Of a stretch of DNA of 64,000 nucleotides, positions 32,669 to 45,320 are shown one piece after another (within the stretch, counting starts at the first letter, position 1; each line of letters starts with the position of its first letter). The notes below the pieces were generated by a model. The model had not been told where the DNA came from and searched no databases. It saw nothing but the letters and a program-made list of their open reading frames with translations. Made by a program: the position numbers and the translations under genes. The DNA is taken from positions 71,756,249-71,820,248 of the forward strand of contig JALMQS010000099.1 of assembly GCA_024734495.1 (NCBI GenBank), written 5' to 3'. Source of the DNA: Forficula auricularia (lineage: Eukaryota > Arthropoda > Insecta > Dermaptera > Forficulidae).

Positions 32669-33662
32669 TCTATATATATAAAATTAAGGTTTTGTCTGTA
32701 CATTGCTCCAAATCACGCCAAATTTTGGTTGCACACGTTTCAAGTTATGAACGAAAACACCCTCAACAAAATTCCTGTCTGTCTGTATGTCTGTAGGTTT
32801 CCGTCGTTTCCGAAAAGTTGCTCACGATTTACGAAAAAACGGCTGAAAGGATTATTATGAAATTTCACATTTACATCAGATGTCTTCTAACTTACGTTTT
32901 TAGCTATATAACGTTTTGATATTTTGACCCCAAAAGGGGGTTGTGGGGGGGGGGGGGCAGGAATGAAAATTATCAAATAACTCCTAAACTATTAACCCTA
33001 CGGCAGATTTTATGGAAAACAAAGTTGTAGGGGATGTGATTTCTGACAACTTTTGTTTGAAAAAATTTCCCCCAAAAAACACCCAAAAAGGGGGGGGGGG
33101 AGGGTGAAAAAATGTAAATTCTTGCCCTTGGAGCAAACTCAACCAAATTTTGTATACATAATCTCTGGGCCTCTAGAGGGCTAGAAATGCAAAAACTAAC
33201 CACCCAAAATGGGGGGGGGGGGGTCAAAAAATGAAAATTCTTTCTCTTGGGCCAAACTCAATCAAATTTTGTATACATAATCTGTGGGTCACTAGAAGGC
33301 TAGAAATGCAAAAACTGGGTGCGGAGGGCGGGTGCGGGGGTGGAATGGGGGTTGGGTGAGGAGTGAGGCGGAGTAGGGTGGGGGTGCAGGGGGCTCTGCG
33401 GGGGTGTGGTGCGCAGGGTTGGAGGGCACGGGGTGGGGTCCGGGGTGGATGGGGTGCGGGTGGTGGTGTGGGGGCGAGGGTTGGGGACGGGTGCGTGGTG
33501 CGGGTAATGGAGTGGTTTTGGGGGTGGGGTAGGGGTGGGGTTAGTGGGTTAGGGTGCGGAATGGAGTGTTGGAGTGGGGGGTTCGGGGTGTGTGGGGGGT
33601 GGGAGTGGGGGTGAGGGTGGGGTTCGAGGGCTGGGGGTCCAGGGTGCGTGCCTTGCAGCTAG
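32669..33662 (+). mobile_element. Helitron-like non-autonomous element, complete
   Basis: Begins TCTATATATATAAAATTAAG after an A and ends TTGCAGCTAG before a T, the TC...CTRR arrangement with A/T insertion expected for Helitrons. The middle contains two minisatellite units with G tracts (about 33070-33330) that are shared with family Y. The last 350 bp are a strongly G-rich strand-asymmetric stretch. There is no Rep/helicase, and the open frames (for example 33363-33614, Gly/Arg/Trp-rich) are artefacts of the G-rich tail. Confidence 0.72.
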
Positions 33663-34064
33663 TTTAAAATAAAATTGTTTTTAATTCCGTGTACAGAGTT
33701 TTATTTTGAAGGCCCTGAAAGATATTAGATGGGCAGGGTTCTGGGCATGCTCGCATTTTCTCTGAAAGTACCTGATGGTAAGCCTAATTATATTATAGAT
33801 GAATCGAAACTTATCATCATTATTATAGTTGACAGAGTAAGTAGATAGAATTAATGAAATAGTAATAATAATAATAATAATAAAAGAATTGGAATAAAAT
33901 TGAAAATTTTTTAAAAAGATAAAAAACTGTATTTATAAGAAATTGGATAACATCACTATCTCGTATTCCGTTTCTCGCTGATACTTATTAGTTACTGACT
34001 TTTATGCAAGTGGTCATATTTCTAAAGAAAGTATTTTTCTCTAGCCTTAAAAAATAAATTGCAC

Positions 34065-34720
34065 ATTCTGATGTGGCCATCCACTTGACTTTACCATTCA
34101 ACCTGGCCCCTCTCTTATATTTAATATTTAATAAAATTATTTATCATCATGTATACAAAATTTGGTTGAGTTTGGTATAAGGGCCTATATTTTTATTGTT
34201 TGACACTACATCCCCCCCCCTCCCATTTTGGGTGGTTAGTTTTTGAATTTTATACTTACTGGGATTCCACGGATTATGTATACAAAATTTGGTTTAGTTT
34301 GCTCAAATGGCCTAGATTTTTAATTTTCAACCCCCGCTCCACCCTCTTAATTTTGGGTTGATATGCAGCAAAATCTAATCAGCTCTTAATCTCAATGCAC
34401 CAAACCTAAGTGTGAAATTTGGTTTTGATATTGACACTAGTTTTTGAGCTAGCTCGTCCACAAAAATTTGGTAACGCACGTACTAACTAACAGACTAACA
34501 GACATTTTGACAAAACAATTATTATCTCGAAAAATATAATTTTTTTTATATTTACTTATTAGGGATTTTTTGTAGACCGAAATGCCATGGTTTCGCCCAA
34601 TTTTTTTTTAACCAAAATAGCTTGATCGGTTTTTGAGATATTTCGAAAAAAAGAAGCAAAAATACAACTTTTTTCATGCACGATTACAATACTTGACCAT
34701 ACCCTGTATGGTAAAGTAAA
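34065..34720 (-). repeat. Family Y, copy B counterpart of 1414-2076
   Basis: Same constant end (minus strand, at 34720) and one minisatellite unit near 34150-34290. Fewer small indels than copy A. Confidence 0.7.
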
Positions 34721-34856
34721 AACAAATGGGAATTATTTTTTGTTTGCTTTTTCCATTTGAGAAAAATTAACATTTTCTAATCAATTTTTCAATAATTTAT
34801 TCTTATATTTTTCCTTCTTTTCTTATACTTTGTTGCAGATTTTTTTTTTTTTTTTG

Positions 34857-35024
34857 TTTTAAACTGATCCCAGCAAATAATAATGAATGTCAGATAATAT
34901 TAAGAATGTATTTTTGAGTTTTAAAAGGATGTTTATCAAATAAAAAATAAGTACAATTGTTTTTTGCAAGGTCAGGTACATTCCAACATTTCAAAAGAAG
35001 TATAGCAATTTACATTATATAGAT
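34857..35024 (+). repeat. Family Z, copy B
   Basis: Matches 2213-2385. The next 395 bp to the LINE tail show nothing else. Confidence 0.6.
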
Positions 35025-35418
35025 ACAATTGAAAAAAGAAAAGGCCATCAAAAATGAATCCCAGTGTATATTTTTTTACTTAATATAGTTTTTTTTAATT
35101 TTACAATAAGTTTTTTTTTTAGTTTTTATCTAGACACAAAGCAGTGTGTCAGCCAAGTTCGGAAAAACGTGTGACGCACCGGCCATGTGTATATTTACAC
35201 CAACCATTTCAAGCTACTTTCGACCCCCCCCCCCAACTCAAAAACTATTAGACTTAGACACTTGAAATTTTGCATGCCTAATAAGACCTAGTAGAACACC
35301 TAGAATCCCAAATTTCATGAATAAATCTAATATAGTTCTTGAGTTATTAAGCTCTGAAAAGTGTCATTTTTAAATATCAAAACCCTAAAGTATTTCCGCT
35401 GATCCTAGAATGCTGAAA

Positions 35419-37302
35419 TTTTTTTTTTTTTTTTTTTAATGCAATCGAATGCAAGAAGGGGTGCACCAGTAAAGATGTAGCCCCTATGGATCTCGAAAGA
35501 CCCTTGCATTACCGAAGAGAAGGGAAAGTTGATTAAGTGAGAGGGTGTAGACGTAGGTGTCTATGTACCCTGGTTTTGAAGGTTTGAAGATCATAGGTGC
35601 TGGGAAAGATAGAGGCTGGGAGAGAGTTCCAGTTCCTTGAAGTCATGGGGATATATGTATTCGCGAATGAAGTGGTCCGGCACTTTTCCAATTTGACCGC
35701 AAAAGAGTGTTGGGAGTCGGCAAAACGTGTGCTGCGTGCAAAGCATGCTTTGGGGGGAATTATTGATTTTATCTCATCAGAGCACCTGCCGTGATAGTAT
35801 CTATAGAAAAGGGAAAGGGCAGAGACATCTCTTCGATGAGCCAGCGAGTCGAGGGAGTCGGTGAGGGTAGAATCGTCAATTAGCCTGACGGCTCGTTTCT
35901 GAATTGCATCAAGGGTAGCAAGAGAATATTTTGAGGCTCCTCTCCACAGATGAGAGCCGTATTCGAGACAGGGGCGGATTTGGGCCTTGTAGATGGTGAG
36001 AAGTTGTGGGGGTTTGTAAAATCGCTTGGACCTGAATAAGAAGCCAATCTTCCTTGCTGCAGATTTCGCCACAGAGGAGATGTGTTCATTCCAAGACAGG
36101 TCAGATGCGACAGAGACGCCCAACATGGATAGGCTGTCACACATTTTCAGGGTATTCGAATCGAAGTGAATATCAGGGAAATCTCTATTTTCGCGCCTAG
36201 AAATTAGACAACATTGAGTCTTGTTTGAATTGAAGTTAACTAAATTTTGAGAGCCCCATTTATTCAGTTTGTCTAGGTCGAGAGTAATTGAGGAGGCAAT
36301 ATTGATTCGATTATTCGGGAGAGAGGGTTTGCCGTGTAGAGTGCTATCGTCGGCGTAACAATGAGTGGGGTTTGCCGTTTGATCAATAAGGTCGTTTATA
36401 TAAATAAGGAAGAGTGTGGAGGAGATTACAGAGCCTTGGGGAACACCAGAGTTTGTGGAGAACGATTCAGAAGATGTTCCATCCACCACAACTTTTATAC
36501 TTCGGTTTGTCAGAAAGCTTTCAATCCATTTGCGAAGTGTTGGTGTGAATCCAAAGGCTGGTAGTTTGGCAAGAAGATTTTTGTGCCAAACCTGGTCAAA
36601 AGCTTTGGAGATATCAAGGGCTACAGCGAGGGTTTCTTTTCCGGCCTCTAGAGTATTGTTCCAGGTGTGGGTGACATATGTTAAGATGTCGCCTGTGGAA
36701 CGATTTTGTCTGAATCCATATTGCCTATCGTGAATTAATTTATTGTTTTCTAAGTGATGAAGGACGTGTTGGTTTACGACTAATTCCATTAATTTGGAAA
36801 GAACAGAGGTGATCGAGATAGGCCTGTAATTAGAGATTTGTGATGTATCTCCTTTTTTAGGAATAGGTGTGACTCTGGCTATTTTCCAGCTTTTGGGGAA
36901 TATGCCCGACTCGTAAGAGAGTTGGAATAGCTTGGATAAGATAGGGGCAAGTTCAGGGGCGCATTTTTTAATGAGAATTGGTGGGATGTTATCCGGGCCA
37001 GCGGCAGATTTGGAATTTAATTTATTAATGGTTTTTATGATTATTTGGGGCCTGAAAATTATTTTGCCCATGAGGTTGGTTTGGGGGGTATAAGTGGGCG
37101 GGTTAAGCCCTTTGTCCTCTAAAGTGGAGTTAGTTGCGAAATAGGATGCTAGTGATTCGGCTTTTTGGGCGGGGGTCGTTGCTACTGAACCATTTGGGTG
37201 AAAGAGGGGCGGAAGTGAGGGGGACGCGAAATTTCTATTTATTGCCTTGTGTAACGAGAAAAAGGCCCGTTTTCCATTGGGGCAAGATGCGATTAGCATT
37301 TA
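35419..37302 (-). mobile_element. 5'-truncated LINE with intact RT frame (copy B)
   Basis: Same insertion as 2769-4660, with a shorter poly(A) tail (T run 35419-35437). The 5' end at about 37302 joins the dispersed repeat at the same base as in copy A, so the LINE inserted before the duplication. The 3' UTR is only about 95 bp. Confidence 0.88.
35533..37299 (-). CDS. LINE ORF2 C-terminal part: reverse transcriptase, 588 codons open
   Basis: A continuous frame covering the RT fingers/palm and the C-terminal region. Visible RT blocks in order: KLNSKSAAGPDNIPPILIKK (about 105-124), RVTPIPKKGDTSQISNYRPI, YGFRQNRSTGDIL, ALDISKAFDQVWHKNLL, NSGVPQGSVISSTLFLIYI and the active-site CYADDSTLHG. Downstream are MLGVSVASDLSWNEHI, QLLTIYKAQIRPCLEYGSHL and LSLFYRYYHGRCSDEI, the usual post-RT region of jockey/CR1-like LINEs. 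The endonuclease that should precede it was lost by 5' truncation, so the first Met is not a real start. The frame being intact is a sign of youth, not of activity. Confidence 0.88.
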   Translation of the reverse strand: MLIASCPNGKRAFFSLHKAINRNFASPSLPPLFHPNGSVATTPAQKAESLASYFATNSTLEDKGLNPPTYTPQTNLMGKIIFRPQIIIKTINKLNSKSAAGPDNIPPILIKKCAPELAPILSKLFQLSYESGIFPKSWKIARVTPIPKKGDTSQISNYRPISITSVLSKLMELVVNQHVLHHLENNKLIHDRQYGFRQNRSTGDILTYVTHTWNNTLEAGKETLAVALDISKAFDQVWHKNLLAKLPAFGFTPTLRKWIESFLTNRSIKVVVDGTSSESFSTNSGVPQGSVISSTLFLIYINDLIDQTANPTHCYADDSTLHGKPSLPNNRINIASSITLDLDKLNKWGSQNLVNFNSNKTQCCLISRRENRDFPDIHFDSNTLKMCDSLSMLGVSVASDLSWNEHISSVAKSAARKIGFLFRSKRFYKPPQLLTIYKAQIRPCLEYGSHLWRGASKYSLATLDAIQKRAVRLIDDSTLTDSLDSLAHRRDVSALSLFYRYYHGRCSDEIKSIIPPKACFARSTRFADSQHSFAVKLEKCRTTSFANTYIPMTSRNWNSLPASIFPSTYDLQTFKTRVHRHLRLHPLT

Positions 37303-37575
37303 GCATACTGGTAGAGTTTGGGCTACAATTAAAGGGAAAAATCGAAAAAGCGAAACTTACCCTTTTTCAGGACTTAAAATGAAGGGGTGAAATTGATTAT
37401 AGGCTTAATTAACATATAGTGAAAATACAATCAAGCTAGAATTCTGAAATTTGGCATACTGGTAAAGCTTGGTACATTGATAAAGGAGAAAATTGAAAAA
37501 CCGAAACTTTACCTGCTTCGGGGTCCGAAATGAACGGGTGAAATTTATGAAAAACCGACCGGGTTTTTAACAGAT
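37303..37575. repeat. Two tandem ~140-bp units (copy B)
   Basis: Counterpart of 4661-4935; units begin at about 37305 and 37455. Confidence 0.6.
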
Positions 37576-37662
37576 ATTTTATGAGAAATATTTAATTATT
37601 ATTAATATAAATGTTTAAATGTAATTATTTAGATAAATTAAAGGATAAAACTTTTCAAAAAT

Positions 37663-38195
37663 TAATGATATTTGACCAAAAACATAAATGTGAAAAAGGG
37701 GCCAAGTTCGGTACCAACGGCTTCGCCGACAAAAGAGTTGAGATCTAAACGGGTACCAGGTTCCATAGCAGTTGCTTGGATCATAGCTATAGGGATGAGC
37801 AACGATCTTCAATTGATTAAAAAGAACATTTGTTACGTTATTTGATATTAAATTTATAACTTGGCAAGTTTTATATCCAACTAAATTGTTTGTATTATAA
37901 AATAACAACAACTAGATAAATTTTAAGCTTGTATTAAATATCATCACGTTAAACGTAATTGATTGACTATTATAACTTGCAGAGTTATAAATTTAATATC
38001 AAAGAACGTAACAAATTTTCTTTTAAATCGATTGAAGATCGTTGTTCATCCCTATAGCTATGATTTAAGCAACTGCTATGGAACTTGGTACCTACCTACC
38101 TGTTTAGATCTCAACTCTTTTGTCGGCGAAGCCGTTGGTACCGAACTTGGCCCCTTTTTCACATTTATGTTTTTGGTCATTTACATTTCATGATT
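37663..38195. mobile_element. Foldback element (copy B)
   Basis: Same inverted arms as 5029-5563, here somewhat better matched around GTTCGGTACCAACGGCTTCG and its complement at the right arm. Confidence 0.75.
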
Positions 38196-39650
38196 AAGTT
38201 TGAGATTTTTTGCCGGTAAAAGGCATTGAGAAAAATTCAGCCATTGTATATCTACAATCTACATAAATAAGATATCAGTTATATTTTAAAAAATCCGGAT
38301 TTGCAAACAAATTCAAATGAATTAGGATTTTAAACAAGAAAAAATTATTTTAAGCATTTAGAATAAAATTATTTACAAATCAATGAAAATGCTATTATTA
38401 AACAAATATTAAAAATCTTAAATTAAGAAACATCTTAGTAAATATAAATAAATGAAATTTTTATAATTAAATACTTACAAGTTTTAGATCATTATTACAT
38501 TTCTTTGGACAACGTTTTTCCATTTTTTTAATTGTCTAAGTAAAAATGGATAATGTAGATGTTTCGAAGTTGAGATTTCACTCGCTTTTAGAAGATGAGA
38601 CGAGAAGAGTTTAAAATGGCGATCAAAAAACAAACAAAAATCAAAGAATTAATATAATTATCTATTTTAAATTGAAAATTTTAAATTAAAAAAAAAATCA
38701 TTTTTTTATAAAAACAATTATTTTTGATTTGATATAATTTTAATAAAACAAGGTGAAAAAAGATATAATTTGACTAATGGCGCCAATATTCATATTTTTC
38801 CCATGCATTATCATCATCACATGAAGTACACAGTCCTAAGTCCTAAGGCCGGTTTGATACCAGTTTCCAGTCGGTTCTGTTCCATGCCAACTCTTTGGCC
38901 TCTCTAAATGACCAACATTCCTTAATTATTTGAGAGAAATATTCTAATCAGGGCCTTCAGCTTCAAAATATCTCTAACCAATCCCCGTGTGTCTCAGAAT
39001 AAAACAAAAAGCTTGTATTAATATTTCTCTGAAAAATGATCTTTTCCGAGGTGTTAATTATTAATATGGTCATTACCTAGAACTTGCCATCATATAAATT
39101 TTAATCCGATTGAAATAAAAGAAGAGGGTGTAAATTAAGTGTGTCGCGATTATTTCAAATAAGGGAGAAACTAATGTGAAAGTCGTGTGATGACCATCAG
39201 TAGCGCAACCACGGTGGGAGGACTACGGGGACTGAAGCCTTTTTTCCTTGGGGGGGGGGGCTTCAGTTCCCTTAGACCCCCCCCGAAGGGAAAAAATGAG
39301 AGTAAAAGCAAAAATTAAAAAAATATTTGGTAAATTTAAATCAATATTTTAAATATGAATTACGACAAAAAAAAAGGATTCTATTTCCATATATAAATAC
39401 CGGGTGAGTTTTTTTATCTTGAGACAGTCTTATAACTCAAAAACAATGCATTATATGAAAAAAAGTTTCAAATAAAAGTTTATTTATATCAGGGGAGGAA
39501 CAAAACTAGGCTATTGTTTGTCGACCTAGAACAAGCTTTCAAAGGTATTTCGAGGTCAAGTTCTGTTTTTTAAATGGAGACCTATATGTTTCTGTAAATA
39601 TTCTGAATCTACAAAAAAAAAAAAAACTGAAAAACTTTCATTAGAACTAT
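38196..39650. other. AT-rich spacer with a ~425-bp block absent from copy A
   Basis: 38196-38941 matches copy A and includes the small LINE-like C-terminal relic at 38795-38930. The block 38942-39366 has no counterpart in A. It contains CAGTAGCGCAACCACGG near 39199, which looks like a hAT-type end, and a G-rich inverted stretch (GGCTTCAGTTCCC against GGGGACTGAAGCC). It may be a MITE gained by B or material lost by A. Confidence 0.45.
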
Positions 39651-40387
39651 TTTTACTTTACCATACAGTGTATCAAGTATGAATCGTGCATGAAAAAAGT
39701 GTATTTTTTGCTTCTTTTTTCCGAAATATCTAAAAAACGGCTTAAACTTTATTGATTAAAAAAATTGAACGAAACCATGACATTACGGTCTACAAAAAAG
39801 CCCTAATAAGTGAACATCGAAAAAATTATATTTTTCGAGATAATAATTGTTTTGCCAAAATGTCTGTCAGTCTGTCGGTTAGTCGTGCGTTACCAAATTT
39901 TTGTGGACGAGCTAGCTCAAAAACTAGTGTCAATATCAAAACCAAATTTCACACTTAGGTTTGGTGCATTGAGATTAAGAGCTGATTAGATTTTGCTGCA
40001 TATCAACTCAAAATTAAAGGGGTGGAGCGGGGGTTGAAAATTAAAAATCTAGGCCATTTGAGCAAACTCAACCAAATTTTGTATACATAATCAGTGGGAC
40101 CCCAGAAGTCTCAAAATGCAAAAACTAGCAGCCCAAAATGGGGGGTGGGGGGTTCAAAAAAGAAAATATAGGCCTTTGTACCAAACTCAACCAAATTTTG
40201 TATACATAATCCGTGACAACCCAGAAGACTAAAAATGCAAAAACTAACCATCCAAAATAGGTGGGGGGATGTAGGGTCAAAAAATGAAAATCTAGGCTCT
40301 TGTAACAAACTCGACCAAATTTTGTATACATAATCAGTGGGCCTCCAGAAGTCTAAAAATGCCAAAACGGCAAAGGCCGCGACACAC
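39651..40387 (+). repeat. Family Y, copy B counterpart of 6614-7375
   Basis: Constant end TTTACCATACAG at about 39656, then three well-preserved minisatellite units between 40060 and 40380 with period about 105 bp. Ends at GCGACACACC. Confidence 0.7.
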
Positions 40388-40389
40388 CT

Positions 40390-41060
40390 ACTTTACACCC
40401 CCTTCCTTTATTTCAATCGAATTAAAAATTTGGCACAACTAATAACTCATGACACTTGATAAATTCTTGATAAATACACTAATTTTGTTGCGGAAAGCGA
40501 AAACGACCTCCAACGACTCATATAAATTTGCACTTTCCTGCGAAAAATTTCAACTCAAGATATCTTCGAAAAAGAAGAAAACTCTCACAATAGCTAGAGA
40601 AACAGCATGCTGTAAGCTACAGCTGTATAACACCATAGTGGAACAAGTGCCAACCTTAAACTATCTCGGCGTTCAGATAACCAGCTCCAAAACCGTTAGC
40701 GAGGAAGTCAGACTCCAATCTATTAAGGCGTCCAAAATATAGGATGCCTGAATGAAACGGTCCGGTCAAACAAGTTTCTGGTAAAGGAAGCAAAAGTACA
40801 AGCATCTATAAGACCTTTGTGCGACCAATTTTGACATATGCGGCCGAAACAAAACAGACACCGCAAAAACAAGAGAAATATTGGAAGTTTGTGAGATGAA
40901 ATCGCTACGCAGAATTCCGGGTAAAACAAGGATGGACAGGGTAAAAAATGAAGATATTAGGGAAAAGTGCAATATACAAAAAGCGTATGGGTCCAAAGGA
41001 GAAGATCAGAATGGAGTGCACGCGTATTGCGAATGAACGAAGACCGGCTGGTGAGGAAGG
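40390..41060 (+). pseudogene. RTE-like LINE fragment, longer version (copy B)
   Basis: From 40449 the frame reads LDKFLINTLILLRKAKTTSN, YKFALSCEKFQLKISSKKKK, LNYLGVQITSSKTVSEEVRL, QSIKASKI; then, broken, GCLNETV and SNKFLVKEAKVQAYK; then RPILTYAAETKQTP, SLRRIPGKTRMDRVKNEDI. This is the thumb and C-terminal part of a LINE reverse transcriptase of RTE-like type. Stops and shifts make it non-functional. It preserves the 350 bp deleted in copy A. Confidence 0.75.
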
Positions 41061-41211
41061 TGTATGTATAAATATGTATTGAAATGTTGAAATGATAATA
41101 TATTTGCAACTGCTTATAACACAGAGTCTTTGATTTGTGCACATATATACTTAGCCATGGTAGTGGATGCATACACTCATTAATCAAAACATAATAACCG
41201 TGTTTATTTTA

Positions 41212-41625
41212 TTTTACCATACAGGGTATGGTCAAGTATTGTAATCGTGCATGAAAAAAGTGGTTTTTTCCTTCTTTTTTTTCGAAATATCTAAAAAACG
41301 GCTGAAACTATTTAGATTAAAAAAATTAAGCGAAACCATGATGGCATTTCGCTCTACAAAAAACTCTAATAAGTGAACATCGAAAAAATTATATTTTTTG
41401 AGATAATAATTGTTTTGTCAAAATGTATGTTAGTTAGTCTGTCTGGTTGTCTGGTTGTCCGTGAGTCTGTGCGTTACCAAATTTTTGTGGACGAGCTAGC
41501 TCAAAAACTAGTTTGAATATCGAAACCAAATTTCACATGTAGTTTTGGTCCATTGAGATTAAGAGCTGATTATATTTTGGTGCATATCGACCCAAAATTA
41601 AGGGGTATGGAGGGGGATATTAGGA
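41212..41625 (+). repeat. Family Y, copy B counterpart of 7846-8250
   Basis: Same constant end and ACGAGCTAGCTC block; short form without full minisatellite units. Confidence 0.65.
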
Positions 41626-44279
41626 TTGTTATTTAATGCAACAGTCGCTTTAACATCAATCGGGATAGGGTTCGCGTGTTAAATATGCAAATTTCAAAGG
41701 TCAATATTTACAAATTTACTGCCGCAAGGACTATTGAAAATAATTTCTACGTATAAAGGACACTTATAAATATGTGTTCAAAGTTGTAAAAGGATTGCAA
41801 GGAAATGGATTTATTAGGGAACGTCCTTAAATACTATATATGTCGAACGAGCTGCTACATTCTAAAGCAGGGCTGGCCAACCGCGGCCCTTGACCTCTTT
41901 ACGTGCGGCCCGTGGTCAGTAGCTTTTTATTTTATATATCAGAATTTCAGAATGTATTTGAAATCGCATTAAATTAATTAAAAGAAATAGCGTTCCGAAT
42001 AATAACATAATAAATAATAATAATTAACTTCAACAAGAGAATTAGAAATTAAATAAGCGAAAACAAACGCAATTTCACATTGAAAGAAATAGTCACTCTC
42101 ATATTTGTTAGTTATTTTAAAATAAGATACGAAATAAATAAATAATATTGTTTGGTTTATGTGACATAACTAACAAGTTTGATAGTTAAAACAAATATGT
42201 ACATTTTGTTGTTAGCTCAATGCATGTTTTCTTTTCATATCTCGTTGTAGTAGATATTGTTTTTTTCACATTTAAGCTGCGTGAACTTCCAGTGTACTTC
42301 TGCATTCAAATTATTCACCAACAATAAAAATCACTAAGTAGGAAATCCGTTGTAGGATACTCTTGTTGGTTCCGTCTCGTTCAGAACCCTTTGCCAACCC
42401 CTTTTTTATTTGAATATCATAAATGCTCTTATCTTATTGGTTTTAACTTTAAAGAATATAGTCGAGATTTTAGCCAATCAGAGAAAGGTTATAATACCTT
42501 TATAGCTAGGGCGATAATTTGGGGAGTGGCTAGAAATATTTCGGGGCGTTTCCTAAATTCTACCCCCTGAGCGAAGCGAGTAGAAATATTACAAACTTTG
42601 ATTTTTTTCTATTTCTAAATTCCGACACCATCGATAAATCAAGAACAGGGAGATTGAAATTTCGTTCTGATGCCAAAAAATGTCTCTACCTATATATTTG
42701 ATATAGGAGCAAAATGCAGAAAATGTTTAAATATAATTATCGATAGGTAATATCTTGTTGCCAAGGCTGAAATTTGTCACAAAAGTAGGTTCATGATTTT
42801 TTTTGTTTTATGAAATTTTCAAATCATTGAAATAAAGCTATGAAAACATAGTCTACAAATAGGTACAATTTTTTAAAAATAAATACATACATAAATAAAA
42901 TAAATTAAATTAATAAATAATAATCATCATTGGGATCCAGTTCCATAATTTATTAATGTAATTTTTGATTTTCAGAGGATGAGGAACAAAATAAGTGTTT
43001 GTTTACGACTTATCAATTGAAACGTTTCGCCACATTTATTGCAGCTTCTTCAGGCTCTGCAAAGGAGCAAATACATATATCAAAAAAACACATTAAAAAC
43101 AAAAATTCACTCAACTCAAAATCAATTCCATATATACCTTGATAAATAAAGCTCCAAACACTTTGTCATTTTTTTAAGCTCTGCCATTAATATACATACA
43201 GACACTCGAATACATTTCTATTTTATCATCAACAACTCAAAAACACCAATATCAAAAAATATACAATCATAACTTTTACAATTTCACTGGTAGATTAAAA
43301 ACATTTCAAAATTAGCCAAAATATTATAAAACTATTTACAATGTACAACTATATACAAAAATCCATCAAAATATCTTAAAAAAAATATATATACAAGCGA
43401 CGGGAATTTTTTCCTTTATAAATTAATTTATCTTTATTACTCTACGTTGGTCAAATTCAAATGATCTCAAAAGGTTCAACATACTACTATATAAAAATAA
43501 TAATAATCTTTATAATAGTTTCCGAAGAATCAATACATTAAATTTCAATCATTATGTCATTAGGCTCTTTAAAAATTAATATATTACTATTTACATTTTT
43601 TCACTCATACACCAAAATTTAAGTAATTAATCCTTTCTTTTTTCATCGTTTTTTTATTATTACGAACCCTATAATTGTTCAATAAATTATTATATATACA
43701 ACTTAAATTGTTCGTGTCCGTCCTGAAGTTTATAGTCATCAATATTAAACGTCAAATAGAAACAACAAATGAAAATGCCTTGTTTGTTTTAATAATTCCA
43801 TGGCCTCAGTGATTTTTGTAAAAATACAATTATTTATAATGTTGATTATTACGGTTCTGAAATTTCAAAATTTGAAAACAAAAATATGTTCGGATTCAGT
43901 ATTTTTTTCTCTACAAAAAACCTATAAGAACTTTAACTCTAAAATAATTAGGGGAGCAAATAAATGCACATTCAAAAATTAACATTGTAATCGCTATGCT
44001 GCGTCGGCCAAGTCACCACCCTGTATATAAATTAATGCTTTTAAATCCTTGTTTTTTTTTTTTTTTAATAAAGTTCTCCAAAGGCATTATATTATCTAAT
44101 AATAACATCATTTATACGATACTACATTATTTATCTATTTATTTAAGACTTTTTTTTTGTTACATTTTGTATATTTATACATTATTTTGAAAATAAAAGA
44201 GAACTTACAAGTTACAAAAAAGATTTTAGTATTATTATATTTATAGTATAATATATTATTTAAGAATTGTTCATTCATT
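41626..44279. other. AT-rich non-coding stretch, near-identical to copy A
   Basis: Includes the hAT-type CAGGGCTGGCCAACC end near 41867 and the CTGAAGA...GAAAC structured motif on the minus strand at about 43010-43062. No genes. Differences from copy A are mostly single bases and homopolymer lengths. Confidence 0.5.
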
Positions 44280-44555
44280 TTGCACCAGGCCCGTTCGGGC
44301 CTCTCCCTTTTTTTACTATATCGGTCTTCTAATGGCAGTTCTGCTCCATTCATTTCCCGCTATCTTCTTAATATCGTCACACCATCTCTTGTGTTGTCTT
44401 CCCCGTCTTCTTTTTCCTTCGATAGGCCACCATTCTGTTACAATCTTTGTCCATCTTTCATCGCTAAGTCTGGCTATGTGACCTGCCCAATTCCATTTTA
44501 ATTTTTTTATTAAATATGTTATATTTTTTAATTGTGTTTTTTTGTATATATATTC
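44280..44555 (-). pseudogene. LINE C-terminal fragment (copy B)
   Basis: Counterpart of 10899-11175 with the same WAGHIARLSDERW and GKRRRGRQHKRW signature on the minus strand. Small indels break the frame at both ends. Confidence 0.65.
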
Positions 44556-44709
44556 ATTTTTATTCTATCCTTTCTTCTGATATTAAGGATACTACATTAG
44601 TATTATATTAATAATAATTGTTTTCGTAGTCCTGATCCCCTGGATCGAGCTCTTGGTGCCATGCCCAAGGCTGTAGTCGTATATTTATATAGGCATATTT
44701 GAATATCTG

Positions 44710-45320
44710 AAAAGATTAATTTTAAGTGAATTTATACTAATCAGAAAAATAATCCTTAAAATTCACACTATATGAGATTTCCCTACCGACTCTTAATTTA
44801 TTCCAAAATTAATTTTAAGTGAATTTATACTAATCAGAAAAATAATCCTTAAAATTCACACTATATGAGATTTCCCTACCGACTCTCTTGAGAGAAGCTT
44901 CTCTCGATACCTAAGAAAGAACAGCGGCGGATTAACCAATAGGCATTATAGGCACGTGCCTATGTCCGCACGCGCGGATTGTGCAGAAAATGGGAAATTT
45001 TACTTTTTGTATCAATAGAAACGAGACAATGTACAGTTTTATTCATCTTAAAATAATAGGTAAATTAAAAATTTTGTATCAGGAGGACAGGATTGATGAT
45101 TGATATGCCATACGCTAAATAAATAAATAATAGAGACATATCCAGAAACACCCTTATTTTACATAAATACAAAGATGTATTTGTTATGACCAGAGTCAAA
45201 TGAAACAATTAGAACTTGCATTAAATTAACTCAACATGAGATTTATATTTAAACCAGCTGCAAAACCCGCTGTCTGTTAGAATTAAAGGTCCTCAAAATT
45301 TCGTGCGCCTATGTCCGATA
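44710..45320. repeat. Tandem ~92-bp pair and hAT-type element (copy B)
   Basis: 44710-44886 is the tandem pair and 44922-45320 the CAGCGGCGGATTAACC element, in the same order as in copy A. Then 45321-46159 is non-coding with many differences from copy A. Confidence 0.55.
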
